The position numbers and the translations under genes were made by a program. From Microcyclospora pomicola (taxonomy: Eukaryota > Ascomycota > Dothideomycetes > Capnodiales), in assembly GCA_002786065.1 (NCBI GenBank), contig NHNY01000019.1:124001-188000 (forward strand): 64,000 bases of DNA, given 5' to 3'. The notes under the pieces are model-generated. The model ran no database searches. It saw only the letters and a program-made list of their open reading frames with translations, and was not told the DNA's origin. Within the stretch, counting starts at the first letter, position 1. Each line of letters opens with the position of its first letter. Shown one piece after another: positions 19,286 through 27,978 of the stretch.

Positions 19286-21502
19286 CGTAGATATCGCAAT
19301 CAATACCGCGTTGACGAAGGTCAATATGACATGTATTGACGGCAGAGCGCAGTTGGAAGTTCTTCACATGCGTACCCGATTGTCTGGGATCACGTAATCG
19401 AGCCCGCCTTGTCATCGACACTCCCGAAGGGCAGTTGCACAGCCGCTAGCTTCCACATACTCTTGACCAATCACACAGCGTCATCTGGGAAAGCAGCCCG
19501 ACAGAGCAGTGCGACACTCGTCCCGAACCGAAAGGACAGTTGCTCTTCCGCTAGTCTCTGTATCCTCTTCGCCAACCATAGCTCTTACAAGCAAGCAAGA
19601 AGAACGATTGTCTGTAAGGGTGAGAGGGTCACATCCCCACATACACAACCAAGACTGGCCTCCTGCGTCCGCGCATCTTCACGACTAATGTCGGTGGAAC
19701 TGGGATCTGACCTCGTGTCCGGATTTTGCTGTTACTTCCTTGAGTGGATACTGCACCTCGCTGACATGTTCTAATGCAACCGAAGAACGTAGGACGCTCC
19801 ACCGCCTTTTCTCCACGATTTGGAGGTGGAAGCGTTCGAATCGATGTGGACCGGGATGACACTCGCAGAAAGGAAGAGTGATGTGAGCCACTATGGAACA
19901 ATATGGAAGTCACTTAATCTTGATCCCGCGCGGAACGTCTGCTATAGCATCTGTTCAGTACGCGACCTGCCCGGCGAAGCTGGAGCCAAGTGAGATCGGG
20001 TTCTTGCGCCATCGTGGAATGTGAGAGTGACCATCCACCTGTGGACGGCCATCCCTTTGCTCGCCGGCCCTCCGTCATCCATGGATCATGATATTGTTGT
20101 TGTAAGAACAATACTAAGCCTACAAGTCAACTTCAGCCTCCAGCATCCAGTTTGAAGAACAATACTAAGGATATTCGGTCGTGATGTCTACCTCATGTAC
20201 ATATATGCTTCGTTTGTGCCCCAAGAGACCTTTCTCCATCGATCAACAAGTCGACGATACCACAGCAATCCTTTGCACCATCGCAGCTCAACTACCATCC
20301 TGAAAACTCCAATCAAAGCCGGTCAGTCAACAACTCACAACTGGTGAGTCCTTCTACGTGGACGATGTGCAGTCCAATCATTAAAGCATATGTTGACAAA
20401 ACTGCCATTAGACCTTTGAAGTCCTTGATCAGTCTCATCATGTCGACCATCTCAATCTCGAAGCCTCTCGCAATGGCTCCCCACGGCTCTTACCCATTGC
20501 TCCTTTGCGTGGTCCAGAAAAGGACAGATCTGGCGGTACCTTATGCCGCTGCTCATGTCACATCGGCGGACGCAGTGGCTATGCAAACTGGGGCTTTGGT
20601 TTCTAAGCATGCCATGCCACAGATTTCTCTGCTCGATGGAACTAGCAGCCTTCACGACTACTAGACAACACTGTTCCGACCAGACCGCGCCCTGAAAGCA
20701 TGATCGTCTTGCTATTCAATTCACGGTCCGTGAAGTCTGCGGAGAAAGGAAGGATGGTGGTGATGGGAGGTTAGGATCGGTACAGCACACTCATCTGTGT
20801 CGAGTTGATTTATATGCATCTTAGAGGAGAGTTTGTGCTCGGATCATCAACCAGATACTTGGGTACCCGCTCTGGGAAAGGCATATTTCGGGAGATACGT
20901 CCTAGTCTCATTCCAATACTACGAGCAAGCCCGTTCCGTCAAGACATGCCTGTAGACTCAATGGCGTTTCATTAATCATCGTGCACTCGCGTAGTTGGAC
21001 ACAATCATCTGCGCCGTAACAACAAGAGTGAGATGTAGAAAACGTATCGGGCTTTCGGGAGCTTCTTGAAGTGTGAAGTGGCGTCGACCGCCCGAACATG
21101 GGGAGATCAGACCAACACATAGCAAGACCAGTGATCAGCTTACTGAACACTCATATCCGTGATGATATTGAGACATGTATTTGTCTCAGGGGAACATAGC
21201 AAATGGAACGTAAGGCATGTAGCGCAGTAGCAAAACGCCCATGACATAATATGAGACGTGGTAAGCACATGGGCATCTATTTATGCTTCCTCAGCGCAGG
21301 GTCCTCTGCTGCTATCTCTTGGTTCCAAAATTGTCCCGCCAGTGCCCACGCGCTCACCGATTGCCAGCTTGCTCTGACCATGAGCTGTAAATCCTCACAG
21401 TCTTTCTCTGCTTCATAATAAATGATTTAGATCATTGTGCTGGACGAATTATACGATTGACAATTGAAATTGCACACGCACATTTACCCCGATTTCGCAA
21501 CA
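19286..21502. other. Intergenic region (2.2 kb) with small duplications
   Basis: This lies between the divergent cyclophilin and Sec14-like genes. It contains a diverged ~70-bp tandem duplication (19416 and 19512) and a 15-bp exact direct repeat (20104-20118 and 20155-20169). A possible 74-codon ORF at 20440-20664 has no recognisable relative. Confidence 0.45.
20440..20664 (+). CDS. Possible small ORF, 74 residues
   Basis: ATG 20440 to TAG 20664 encodes MSTISISKPLAMAPHGSYP and onwards, with no stop and a varied composition. The upstream frame stays open to 20344 past an apparent GTGAGT donor. No domain, signal peptide or membrane segment is clear, and I know no homologue. It may be chance. 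Confidence 0.18.
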   Translation: MSTISISKPLAMAPHGSYPLLLCVVQKRTDLAVPYAAAHVTSADAVAMQTGALVSKHAMPQISLLDGTSSLHDY

Positions 21503-22741
21503 ATGTCTTCCCAAGAGGCTGCTGGTGGTGCTGCACCGAATGGGCCGTTGAGCGAGAACACCGCCGCAACGACCACCTTAGATCCGTCGCAAGAGAAGTC
21601 CCTGGCATCATCAATTCAGTCCTCGTCCTCACGACCGCTACCAACCGACACCCCCGCCAGCAGTGCAACCACAACCAACACGAGCGTTGAGGAAGAGCAG
21701 GAAGAGTGGAAAGCACCTACAGATGGGCGCATAGTAGCACCAATCCCACGGCCTGCTAAAGGTGTGCAGGCTCCCCCTGCCCCTCAACTATCGAGCGAGC
21801 AACAGACAAAGTATGCTACAGTCCTGGCCACGGTGTCACAATGGCAGACTCTACCTTCGACATCTGTCAAAGGAGCCCCGGAAGCTCCCATTCAAGACCA
21901 TGAACGGATGTGGCTATCTCGCGAGTGCATACTTCGTTACCTTCGCGCAAGCAAGTGGATAACGGCCAACGCAATCAAGCGGTTACAGTCTACTCTGACT
22001 TGGAGACGAGAATTCGGCTCTGATACCTTCACGGCGGACTACATCTCGCCAGAGAACGAGACTGCCAAGCAGCTGCTGATTGGCTACGACAACCAGGCTC
22101 GGCCGTGCCTCTATCTCAATCCGGGCAATCAGAACACGAAAGCTTCGGATCGTCAGATACACGCTCTGGCGTTCATGCTAGATCGCATGGTCGATATGAT
22201 GCCGCCAGGTCAGGAAAGCGCTTGTCTGCTCATCAACTTCAAAGGCTCGGGGAACAGCAACATCCCCTCCGTCGCGCAAGCACGATCGGCGCTCAACATC
22301 CTGCAGAACCACAGTCCAGAACGCCTTGGCAAAGCCCTCATCACGGAGACGCCGTGGTACGTGTCGACGTTCTTCAAGCTCATCAGCCCGTTCATCGACC
22401 CCGTGACGAAGGAAAAGATGAAGTTCAACGAGAAATTGACCGACTATGTCCCGGCCGAGCAGTTGCTCAAGACCAGCGGTGGAGACCTCGAGTTCAAGTA
22501 CGACCACTCTGTATACTGGCCGGCATTTATTGCAGAGTGTAAGAAGCGATCGGATGCATACAGGCAACGATGGGAGAGCGCTGGTAAGAGGGTTGGAGAG
22601 TACGAGGCGTATATGCGTGGCGGAAGCCAACCCTGTTTGGAGCAAGTCCTGGCTGCCGCGGGCAAGGAGAGCCAAACTTCTGGGGAGGCCGGCACAGATA
22701 CCGACCTGGTCGCAGCTGAGGTTGGTAAGTTGAGCGTATAG
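21503..22741 (+). CDS. Sec14-like CRAL-TRIO lipid-transfer protein (Pdr16/Sfh3 type)
   Basis: A single exon from ATG 21503 encodes 412 residues. A ~100-residue Ser/Thr/Pro-rich leader is followed by the CRAL-TRIO N-terminal helices (WLSRECILRYLRASKW, then RRLQ/TLTWRREFG). The lipid-binding fold comes next (GYDNQARPCLYLNPGNQNT, LINFKGSGNSNIPSVAQAR, LNILQNHSPERLGKALI, and FFKLISPFIDPVTKEKM). These blocks are strongly conserved with the yeast Pdr16/Pdr17 (Sfh3/Sfh4) phosphatidylinositol-transfer branch rather than Sec14 itself. The protein should move phosphatidylinositol and possibly sterols between membranes and affect phosphoinositide signalling and azole tolerance. That role is taken from the family. 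The gene lies 290 bp from the left end of the transposon insertion and seems undisturbed. Confidence 0.88.
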   Translation: MSSQEAAGGAAPNGPLSENTAATTTLDPSQEKSLASSIQSSSSRPLPTDTPASSATTTNTSVEEEQEEWKAPTDGRIVAPIPRPAKGVQAPPAPQLSSEQQTKYATVLATVSQWQTLPSTSVKGAPEAPIQDHERMWLSRECILRYLRASKWITANAIKRLQSTLTWRREFGSDTFTADYISPENETAKQLLIGYDNQARPCLYLNPGNQNTKASDRQIHALAFMLDRMVDMMPPGQESACLLINFKGSGNSNIPSVAQARSALNILQNHSPERLGKALITETPWYVSTFFKLISPFIDPVTKEKMKFNEKLTDYVPAEQLLKTSGGDLEFKYDHSVYWPAFIAECKKRSDAYRQRWESAGKRVGEYEAYMRGGSQPCLEQVLAAAGKESQTSGEAGTDTDLVAAEVGKLSV

Positions 22742-23031
22742 TGCGAAGTCAGCTGTGCAGACTGGAAACGATAGAATTGTCCCACTTGTATCGCTATTTG
22801 GGGGTATGTTCATGCCTTGCGCACAATAAGTTCATAGAGCAAATGATAATATGTGATAGACGATGGCGTTGTGATCAATGGCATACGGGAAGTGAGCATG
22901 ATGTATCTGCTACACAATGTTATACTGTGCATCCTAGTAGTCCAAAACTTCTTGAAATGGTCCACGAGCTGCCATGTCCAGGTAAGATGCTATAGCTCGA
23001 TCATGAAGCTGTAGATCTGCCTGCACATCGC

Positions 23032-23036
23032 ATGAT
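23032..23036. repeat. Left target-site duplication ATGAT
   Basis: ATGAT directly precedes the left inverted repeat and recurs directly after the right one (27692-27696). This is as expected for a 5-bp staggered integration. Confidence 0.7.
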
Positions 23037-23075
23037 GACGGAGCTCAATTGCGCTCAGCTCGCTCTTATTGACAA
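23037..23075 (+). repeat. Left terminal inverted repeat
   Basis: 39 bp matching the reverse complement of 27653-27691 at 35 positions by eye. It begins GACGGAGCTC and ends with the first TGACAA motif. Confidence 0.8.
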
Positions 23076-23159
23076 TCTGAGATCTCATATGCGAAAGGTG
23101 GTTATATATTGACAATGTGGTGACTACACCTCATCAACAGCAGCTACAGCAGCTATAGC

Positions 23160-23237
23160 TGCCCTCTTGCGGTCCTCTTCGCCGTCCTCTTCGCTGTCCT
23201 CGCCGTCCTCGTCGCAGTCGTCGCAGTCGTCGAATCA
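23160..23237 (+). repeat. Pyrimidine-rich short tandem units before the integrase ATG
   Basis: Imperfect 9-12 bp units of the type GTCCTCTTCGCC and GTCGTCGCA run up to the integrase start codon. This is the likely 5' leader of the integrase transcript. Confidence 0.5.
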
Positions 23238-24469
23238 ATGGCTCCACCAGCAATCAATCTCGAGCAGTTTCGAGACTTTATCACAGACTATATCGCAACC
23301 GGCCACACACAAGCAGACGTCAAAGAGCAATTGAAAGAGCTATACAATGTGGATGTGACTATTGCTACACTCCGGCGCAGACTCTCAGCATGGTCTGTAG
23401 TGTCGCCGCTGTCGAAGCCTATAGATGATCCCGAGCTACACGCTGTTATCTCACACCACTTCCATGTCCTTCAGCTCACAGATGCGGAGAGTCTGCGACT
23501 GCTTAGCTATGAGGGGATCCAGCTCTCTATAGCCTCGCTGCGCAGGTTGCGCGCGAAGCTAGGTCTCAAGAAGCAGGTACCAGCTAGCCAGCACCAGGAA
23601 GATCGAGAGCGTCTAGCAGCGCTGTTGAAGGAAGAGCTTGACAATGGCCGCTGCGAGAGTCTTGGCAGGAGGCAGCTATATCGATATATAAGGCAGCATC
23701 ACAACGTGGTTAACCGGTACGTGGTCAACCATTGCGCGGTGCTTGTTGCAGCCTATCGCTGTATACTGAAGTCTATAGGGATCGCCTGTACGACGTAGCT
23801 GTCCAACTAGATCCTGCTAGACTCGAGCTGCGGACTCGCAAAGCAAAGGTCCACCGTGGTGCTGTAATTGTGCTAGGACCAAACTACGCTTGGTCTATGG
23901 ACGCGTACTGCAAGTTTGAGCACTAGGGGATCCAAATCTACGCAGCAGTTGACGTGTATTCACGCCATATCATCTGGCTATATTGTGGCATTACTGGCCG
24001 TACAGCAATCTCCGTACTCGCGCAGTACCTCACCACTGTCACAGAGGGAGGATTAATCCCTGTAGAAATCCGGAGCGATCGGGGCGCAGAAACCACTGCA
24101 GCCGGAGATGCTCACTTCGCGATTAGCAAGGAGCTACGTCGGAGAGCCAGTGGCGAGGAGCTGCAATTTAGTGACTGCTTTCGCTATGGCACAAGCAAGC
24201 AGAACCAGCGTATTGAGACCTTCTGGGGTCAGATGGCACAGGGTAGTCTGAATCGATGGCGTGACGCTTTCCTGGCTATGAGCGATCACTACGAGTACGA
24301 CAGAGAGGCGCTTGCAGACCGGATTGCGCTCATCTTTGTGTATGTGCCTATCATCCGTGCCGAAGCAGCTGCTTTTGTCAACCTATGGAACAACCACAAG
24401 ATCCGTAAGCAGTCAAATCGGAGCCATTGTATCCCTGGTGTGCCGCATGTTCTTTATCACTACCCCTAA
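23238..24469 (+). pseudogene. rve-type DDE integrase/transposase (degenerate)
   Basis: The N-terminal part has two helix-turn-helix-like segments (ATLRRRLSAW and IASLRRLRAKLGLKK). The catalytic core follows, with first Asp in AWSMDAYCKF, then AAVDVYSRHIIW, second Asp in IRSDRGAE, and Glu in NQRIETFWGQM, 45 residues after the second Asp. This D,D-45-E order with the YSRHI and SDRG motifs is the retroviral-integrase-like (rve) superfamily. It resembles proteins annotated only as integrase core domain proteins in many fungal genomes. The reading frame is interrupted in about two places, so this copy is probably inactive. It is the only enzyme of the element and would cut and join at the 39-bp TIRs. 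The exact transposon superfamily was not settled. Confidence 0.8.
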
Positions 24470-25123
24470 GAGTCTAATAGCGAGCAGTGCGGCATTGCGG
24501 TTGATGCAGGCCATCCGAGTCTACTGCAACTGAAAACTCAGATCAGCGGTTTTAGTGCGACCCCCCCCACTAGCTCACTGATCCTCTCTCTGTGCCTCTC
24601 TGCTGATATATATCGCAGATATCGACGAATACCTGCCAATTAAGACCCTGACCTTCTGTCAAATCGTGCTGCGAGACGCGCAATATCCGGAGGTTATCAA
24701 TGGCAGTGATCTTGACGTTGCCAATGGCCGTCGTCTTCATCAATCCGCGTACCTCACGCTCCGCGAGGCTCTGACGAGCCACCAGCTCAGCGGTGAGCTA
24801 CCAGTGCTGGCGGAATCCGATAAGCTATATGCGCCCCGGCGGACACGACCAGGGGAGCTCTATTAGCGCTCTCATTGCAGCTCACTGCCTTGGCGTCCTT
24901 GATGCCGAGTATCGAGGTCCAGGGATATATGGCTATATATCAATGGCATCCACCACCCTTCGCTGGCTTGCACAACGCGACCCCATCCCTCACGAGCTCG
25001 CACAACGCTCTTCTATAGCTCGCAATGCCTTTATGGTCGGATCCATGTCCTTCTGACTATCGGATCCATAGCCAGCGTCACCCAACTAATCGATTTTGCC
25101 CTTAATGTGGTGCTGCCAACAGC
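24470..25123 (+). other. Interior of the element, residual coding-like sequence
   Basis: Short open frames at about 24666-24866 and 24793-25056 overlap in different phases. They have coding-like stretches but no complete gene, and may be a decayed second ORF or an intron-bearing 5' part of the next ORF. Confidence 0.35.
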
Positions 25124-26098
25124 GTGCTTGGTCCACTAGCAACGAGTGTGTCTACGCCGCCCTTATCAGACGATGGAGGTTCGCATACCACGTTTAGCGC
25201 TCGCCAACCGACTCTCGCGGAGAACCATCGCCAGCGTGGGTTTATAAGGATGCTCCCACCAGTCGCAACAGCAGCGTCACTGCCGCTCTCACAGCGCGTT
25301 GTGGCCGCACCCGTCACCAGCTGGCACGTAACAGCGACTCGCGTACCAGCTCCTGCAGCTCACAGTCCTACTGCGACCTTCAACCTCTCTGTCTACACAC
25401 AGGAAGTCACTATTGTCAAGGTTAGGGGCAAGCCAGATAAGTGGCACTGGGGCACACAGGTGTTATATAGCCAGTTTGGCACTGGCTATCGAGAGGATCA
25501 GCTCGCGCAGTTGCTTCGCAGTGAGGGTCAATCGCTGATTGACTTCTTCCTTAGCCAAACCAAGGATGATGTTATTAGCTATCCAAGTGTGTCACTTGAC
25601 GGCTACCGCAGCCACTACTTCGTCATAGGGTGGAATGATGACACTGCTGCGCCAATCAAGATCACTACCGCGACTACAGAGCGAGCCCTCGACGAGCTGA
25701 TCCCCTTTCGGAGACTAAGGACCAATGTCTACGACGTCAAGATATCTATTGAGAAGGACGACGAGCGAGCCACCGCAGCTGCAGCCTTTGTTAGCCGGAG
25801 TCTCGCAGCGAGCGCGTTGCGAGCGCGCGCGAGAGAGCAATATGACCTGCCGAGCCGTCCAAGCACACGGAATGGCGCGCCGGATAGCATCGAACCCTCA
25901 AGCCCCTTAGCTGAGCGAGAGCTAATTCCGCGAGTCAAACCGGAGCCGGAGAAGCTATCTATGCCAGTAGCTAGCAGCACTACTGGCCGCAGTGCTGCCA
26001 CTGCTATCGACGTTGCTTCAGACAGTGACAGTGACACTTCTAGCATTGAGATAATGAAGCAGTTGATCCAGCGCAAAAAGCAACAGCGAGCTAGCTAG
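25124..26098 (+). CDS. Element-encoded ORF of unknown family
   Basis: The frame has 324 codons; the first in-frame ATG is at 25250, giving a 282-residue minimum. The upstream frame begins at a GTG, so an upstream exon is possible. The middle part (about residues 85-210) looks like a folded domain: KVRGKPDKWHWGTQVLYSQF, then YREDQLAQLLRSEGQSLIDF, then YFVIGWNDD. The C-terminal third is polar and Ser/Glu-rich, with an acidic DSDSDTS run, and ends in KKQQRAS. There are no cysteine clusters, membrane segments or nuclease motifs that I recognise. Its place between the TIRs makes it an accessory protein of the transposon or a captured gene. It does not resemble any family I can name. Confidence 0.5.
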   Translation: MLGPLATSVSTPPLSDDGGSHTTFSARQPTLAENHRQRGFIRMLPPVATAASLPLSQRVVAAPVTSWHVTATRVPAPAAHSPTATFNLSVYTQEVTIVKVRGKPDKWHWGTQVLYSQFGTGYREDQLAQLLRSEGQSLIDFFLSQTKDDVISYPSVSLDGYRSHYFVIGWNDDTAAPIKITTATTERALDELIPFRRLRTNVYDVKISIEKDDERATAAAAFVSRSLAASALRARAREQYDLPSRPSTRNGAPDSIEPSSPLAERELIPRVKPEPEKLSMPVASSTTGRSAATAIDVASDSDSDTSSIEIMKQLIQRKKQQRAS

Positions 26099-26364
26099 CG
26101 AGCTGAACGAAGTGAACGCAGTGGTTCTACAGGAGCGCTTTTGACTGTCAAGACGGAGCGTAACCAGGACGTGCTTCCGGAGTCTGACAGCGAGCTTGCT
26201 GGCGAGCCATCGCCGGTCTCATCATTGTCACCACCTCCGTCGGATATCTCGCTACCAACCACTAACTAGTTAGTGCCTGCAGCTGCAAAGAAGGTTAAAA
26301 AGCGTCCATTGACAGTTGAGCCATCTCACAGAGTGACAAGAAGACAAGGTCAGCGATAGCTTAT

Positions 26365-26402
26365 AGCATATAGCAGCACATATAGCAGCACATATCACAG
26401 TG
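26365..26402 (+). repeat. Short AGCACATAT tandem repeat
   Basis: About three copies of a TATAGCAGCACA-like unit lie just after the second ORF inside the element. Confidence 0.5.
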
Positions 26403-26472
26403 AGATATCACGTAGCAGCAATAGACAAGTGCACCAAGAAAACGCCTCTCTCCGTACTCTCGCTACAGATCT

Positions 26473-27138
26473 TTAAAAAGAAGCAGAACGCTTCCTCTTC
26501 TGACCACGCGGCGTAGCCGCGACTAACAACCCCTTCAACCCCATCACCTCACTCCTCAACCCAGACACCAACCCCTCCAACGCAGCGACTCTCTCTTCCA
26601 TCGTGGGAGGGCTCGTAGTGGCTGCTTTGCAGCCACTCTTGCCCTTACACTTACAGAAGGCACAAGGCCCTCCCTTCTCCAAAACCTTGTAGGGGACTTG
26701 CATCCCCGGCCTCTTGCACCACTCGCACGGCGCGCTCGCAGCGACGCCGTGGAGGGTCTCCATAATGACCCCTGCGATCGAGTATCGCGCCAAACTGTTC
26801 TTCGCGCTCTTCCTGTCTCTCGCAGAGAGACTCTCGTTGCCAGCAACAGCAACCCACGCATCCCATTGTGCTGCTTTGTAGCACCAAAAATCGCTTGTGT
26901 TGGTGGTGGTAGGGCGGCGGAAAGCGGTGCCATTAAAGGCCTTTTCGATCAGCTCCGCAGCCTCGCGCGCAGCGCGAGTCTGCGGAGGAGTGTAGGGCGA
27001 GGCGGCGGGGCGTGGGGCGGCGGCGGCGGGGCGTGCGGCGGCGGCGGGGCGAGGAGGAGAGGCCAGACGAGAGGCAAACGCGAGTGCTGTTGCTGCGGCG
27101 GTTGCTGCTGTTGCTGCGGCGGCGGCGGAGGGCAGCAT
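26473..27138 (-). CDS. Element-encoded Cys-rich, coiled-coil protein (unknown family)
   Basis: The ORF of 221 residues starts at the ATG complementary to 27136-27138. The N-terminal ~55 residues are Ala/Pro-rich and encoded by a GC-rich simple repeat. A Trp/Ala-containing domain follows (TSDFWCYKAAQWDAWV, about 86-100), then a Cys cluster CEWC...CAFCKCKGKSGC (about 143-175) that could bind zinc. After that come a predicted coiled coil (MEERVAALEGLVSGLRSEV) and a basic RGQKRKR end that may be a nuclear signal. It is transcribed toward the integrase from near the right TIR. Zinc cluster plus coiled coil plus NLS suggests a DNA-binding or regulatory accessory protein of the element. The family is not recognised, and the base composition differs sharply from neighbouring host genes. 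Confidence 0.5.
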   Translation of the reverse strand: MLPSAAAAATAATAAATALAFASRLASPPRPAAAARPAAAAPRPAASPYTPPQTRAAREAAELIEKAFNGTAFRRPTTTNTSDFWCYKAAQWDAWVAVAGNESLSARDRKSAKNSLARYSIAGVIMETLHGVAASAPCEWCKRPGMQVPYKVLEKGGPCAFCKCKGKSGCKAATTSPPTMEERVAALEGLVSGLRSEVMGLKGLLVAATPRGQKRKRSASF

Positions 27139-27175
27139 GGTGGTGGTGGTAGTAGTGGTGGTGGTGGTGCTGCGA
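26995..27175. repeat. GGC/GGT low-complexity tract
   Basis: Runs of GGCGGC, GTGGTG and AGTGGTGG flank and form the start of the minus-strand ORF, where they encode Ala/Pro in frame. Another GGT run lies at about 27280-27298. Confidence 0.6.
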
Positions 27176-27196
27176 TTAACAGCTGTAAAACCTTCT

Positions 27197-27222
27197 GAAG
27201 AAGGGCGCTAGCGCCCTTCTTC
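27197..27222. repeat. Perfect 26-bp palindrome
   Basis: GAAGAAGGGCGCT is followed at once by its exact reverse complement, with no loop. Flanking CCTTC and GAAGG extend the pairing after one unpaired base. It lies ~60 bp upstream of the minus-strand ORF and may be a hairpin, a dimeric factor site or a terminator. Confidence 0.7.
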
Positions 27223-27406
27223 GAAGGTGGAGAGAGAAGAGGCAGAGGGAGAGGCTATGGCGAGTCTTCTTGTTGCTTGTGGTGGTGGTGGTGGTGGTAT
27301 AGCTTTTTTTGAGATCTAAGAGAGCAAAGGAAAAGAAAACCAGCAAAGGAACGGCTGCAATGAATCGATATATAGCTACTAAGAGAGCCTGCGAGAGGAT
27401 TAACTG

Positions 27407-27660
27407 ACAATAGGAGCGCGTTTTCAAGCAATTGCTTCATCAATGACAATAGGAAGCAATACTTACCTTCCCTTGACAATGCGCTGGCGACCATTGCGAC
27501 AGCGTGAGCTGCTGAACGAGCCTATTGAGAGTTAGCATGACATCCACAGTGACAATAGAGCTGCAGAGAGCCGCAATGAGAGTTGATAGTGAGGTTGTGG
27601 TGGTGATGAGGTTGATATTGATGATATATAACCTCATTGTTGAGAGTTGAGGTTGACAAT
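27407..27660. repeat. Subterminal TGACAAT repeats at right end of element
   Basis: TGACAAT occurs near 27407, 27444, 27474, 27548 and 27654, mostly as TGACAATAGG or TTGACAATG. Two more (about 23069 and 23109) lie at the left end. Repeated short motifs next to TIRs are typical transposase binding sites. Confidence 0.55.
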
Positions 27661-27691
27661 GGGAGCAAGCTGAGCGCAATTGAGCTCCGTC
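27653..27691 (-). repeat. Right terminal inverted repeat
   Basis: The reverse complement begins GACGGAGCTC and matches the left TIR. It is followed directly by ATGAT (27692-27696), the second target-site copy. Confidence 0.8.
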
Positions 27692-27696
27692 ATGAT
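27692..27696. repeat. Right target-site duplication ATGAT
   Basis: Exact repeat of 23032-23036 immediately outside the right TIR. Confidence 0.7.
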
Positions 27697-27978
27697 CCGC
27701 TTGAGGCTAAAGTTTAGAGCTGGGGAGACATGTGGCACATGCGCACGTGGAGTTACGTCCAAACCCCGGAAGCTTAAAATGCAGTCGTCATAATTATCAC
27801 GATGAAGTGCATCATCACGTACAACATGAACAGTGCTCGCAGGGAAGCTTCATCATCATATATTCCCCGCCTGCTGTTTTCCGGTAAGTGATTTTGTTCT
27901 TCACTCTTGCGTCTGCCAATCTGTACATAACCTCAAATCACCCTGTACAGCCAATCACCCCAGGCAAATCCATCCATC

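Larger units (their letters stand above)
23037..27691. mobile_element. 4.66-kb DNA-transposon-like insertion with rve-type integrase, TIRs and TSD
   Basis: The ends are inverted repeats of about 39 bp (23037-23075 and 27653-27691), both starting GACGGAGCTCAATTGC. The first 24 positions are identical, with about four mismatches after that. ATGAT flanks both ends as a 5-bp target duplication. Inside, left to right, are a pyrimidine-rich leader, a DDE integrase region (23238-24469, broken), a remnant region, an ORF of unknown family (25124-26098), and a Cys-rich/coiled-coil protein on the minus strand (26473-27138). A terminal ~500 bp with TGACAAT repeats and a palindrome closes the element. An rve-type integrase, 4-6 bp TSD and TIRs are shared by Ginger-like DNA transposons; that assignment is inference. 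No capsid, reverse transcriptase or LTR was seen. The near-identical TIRs and clean TSD argue for a fairly recent insertion, although the integrase frame is already interrupted (about two breaks). It lies between two intact host genes. Confidence 0.85.

Noticed and set aside
23037-27691. The insertion as an LTR element or a capsid-bearing virus-like element
   Set aside because: No LTRs, reverse transcriptase, protease, polymerase B or capsid-like ORF; the ends are inverted repeats of a DNA transposon type.
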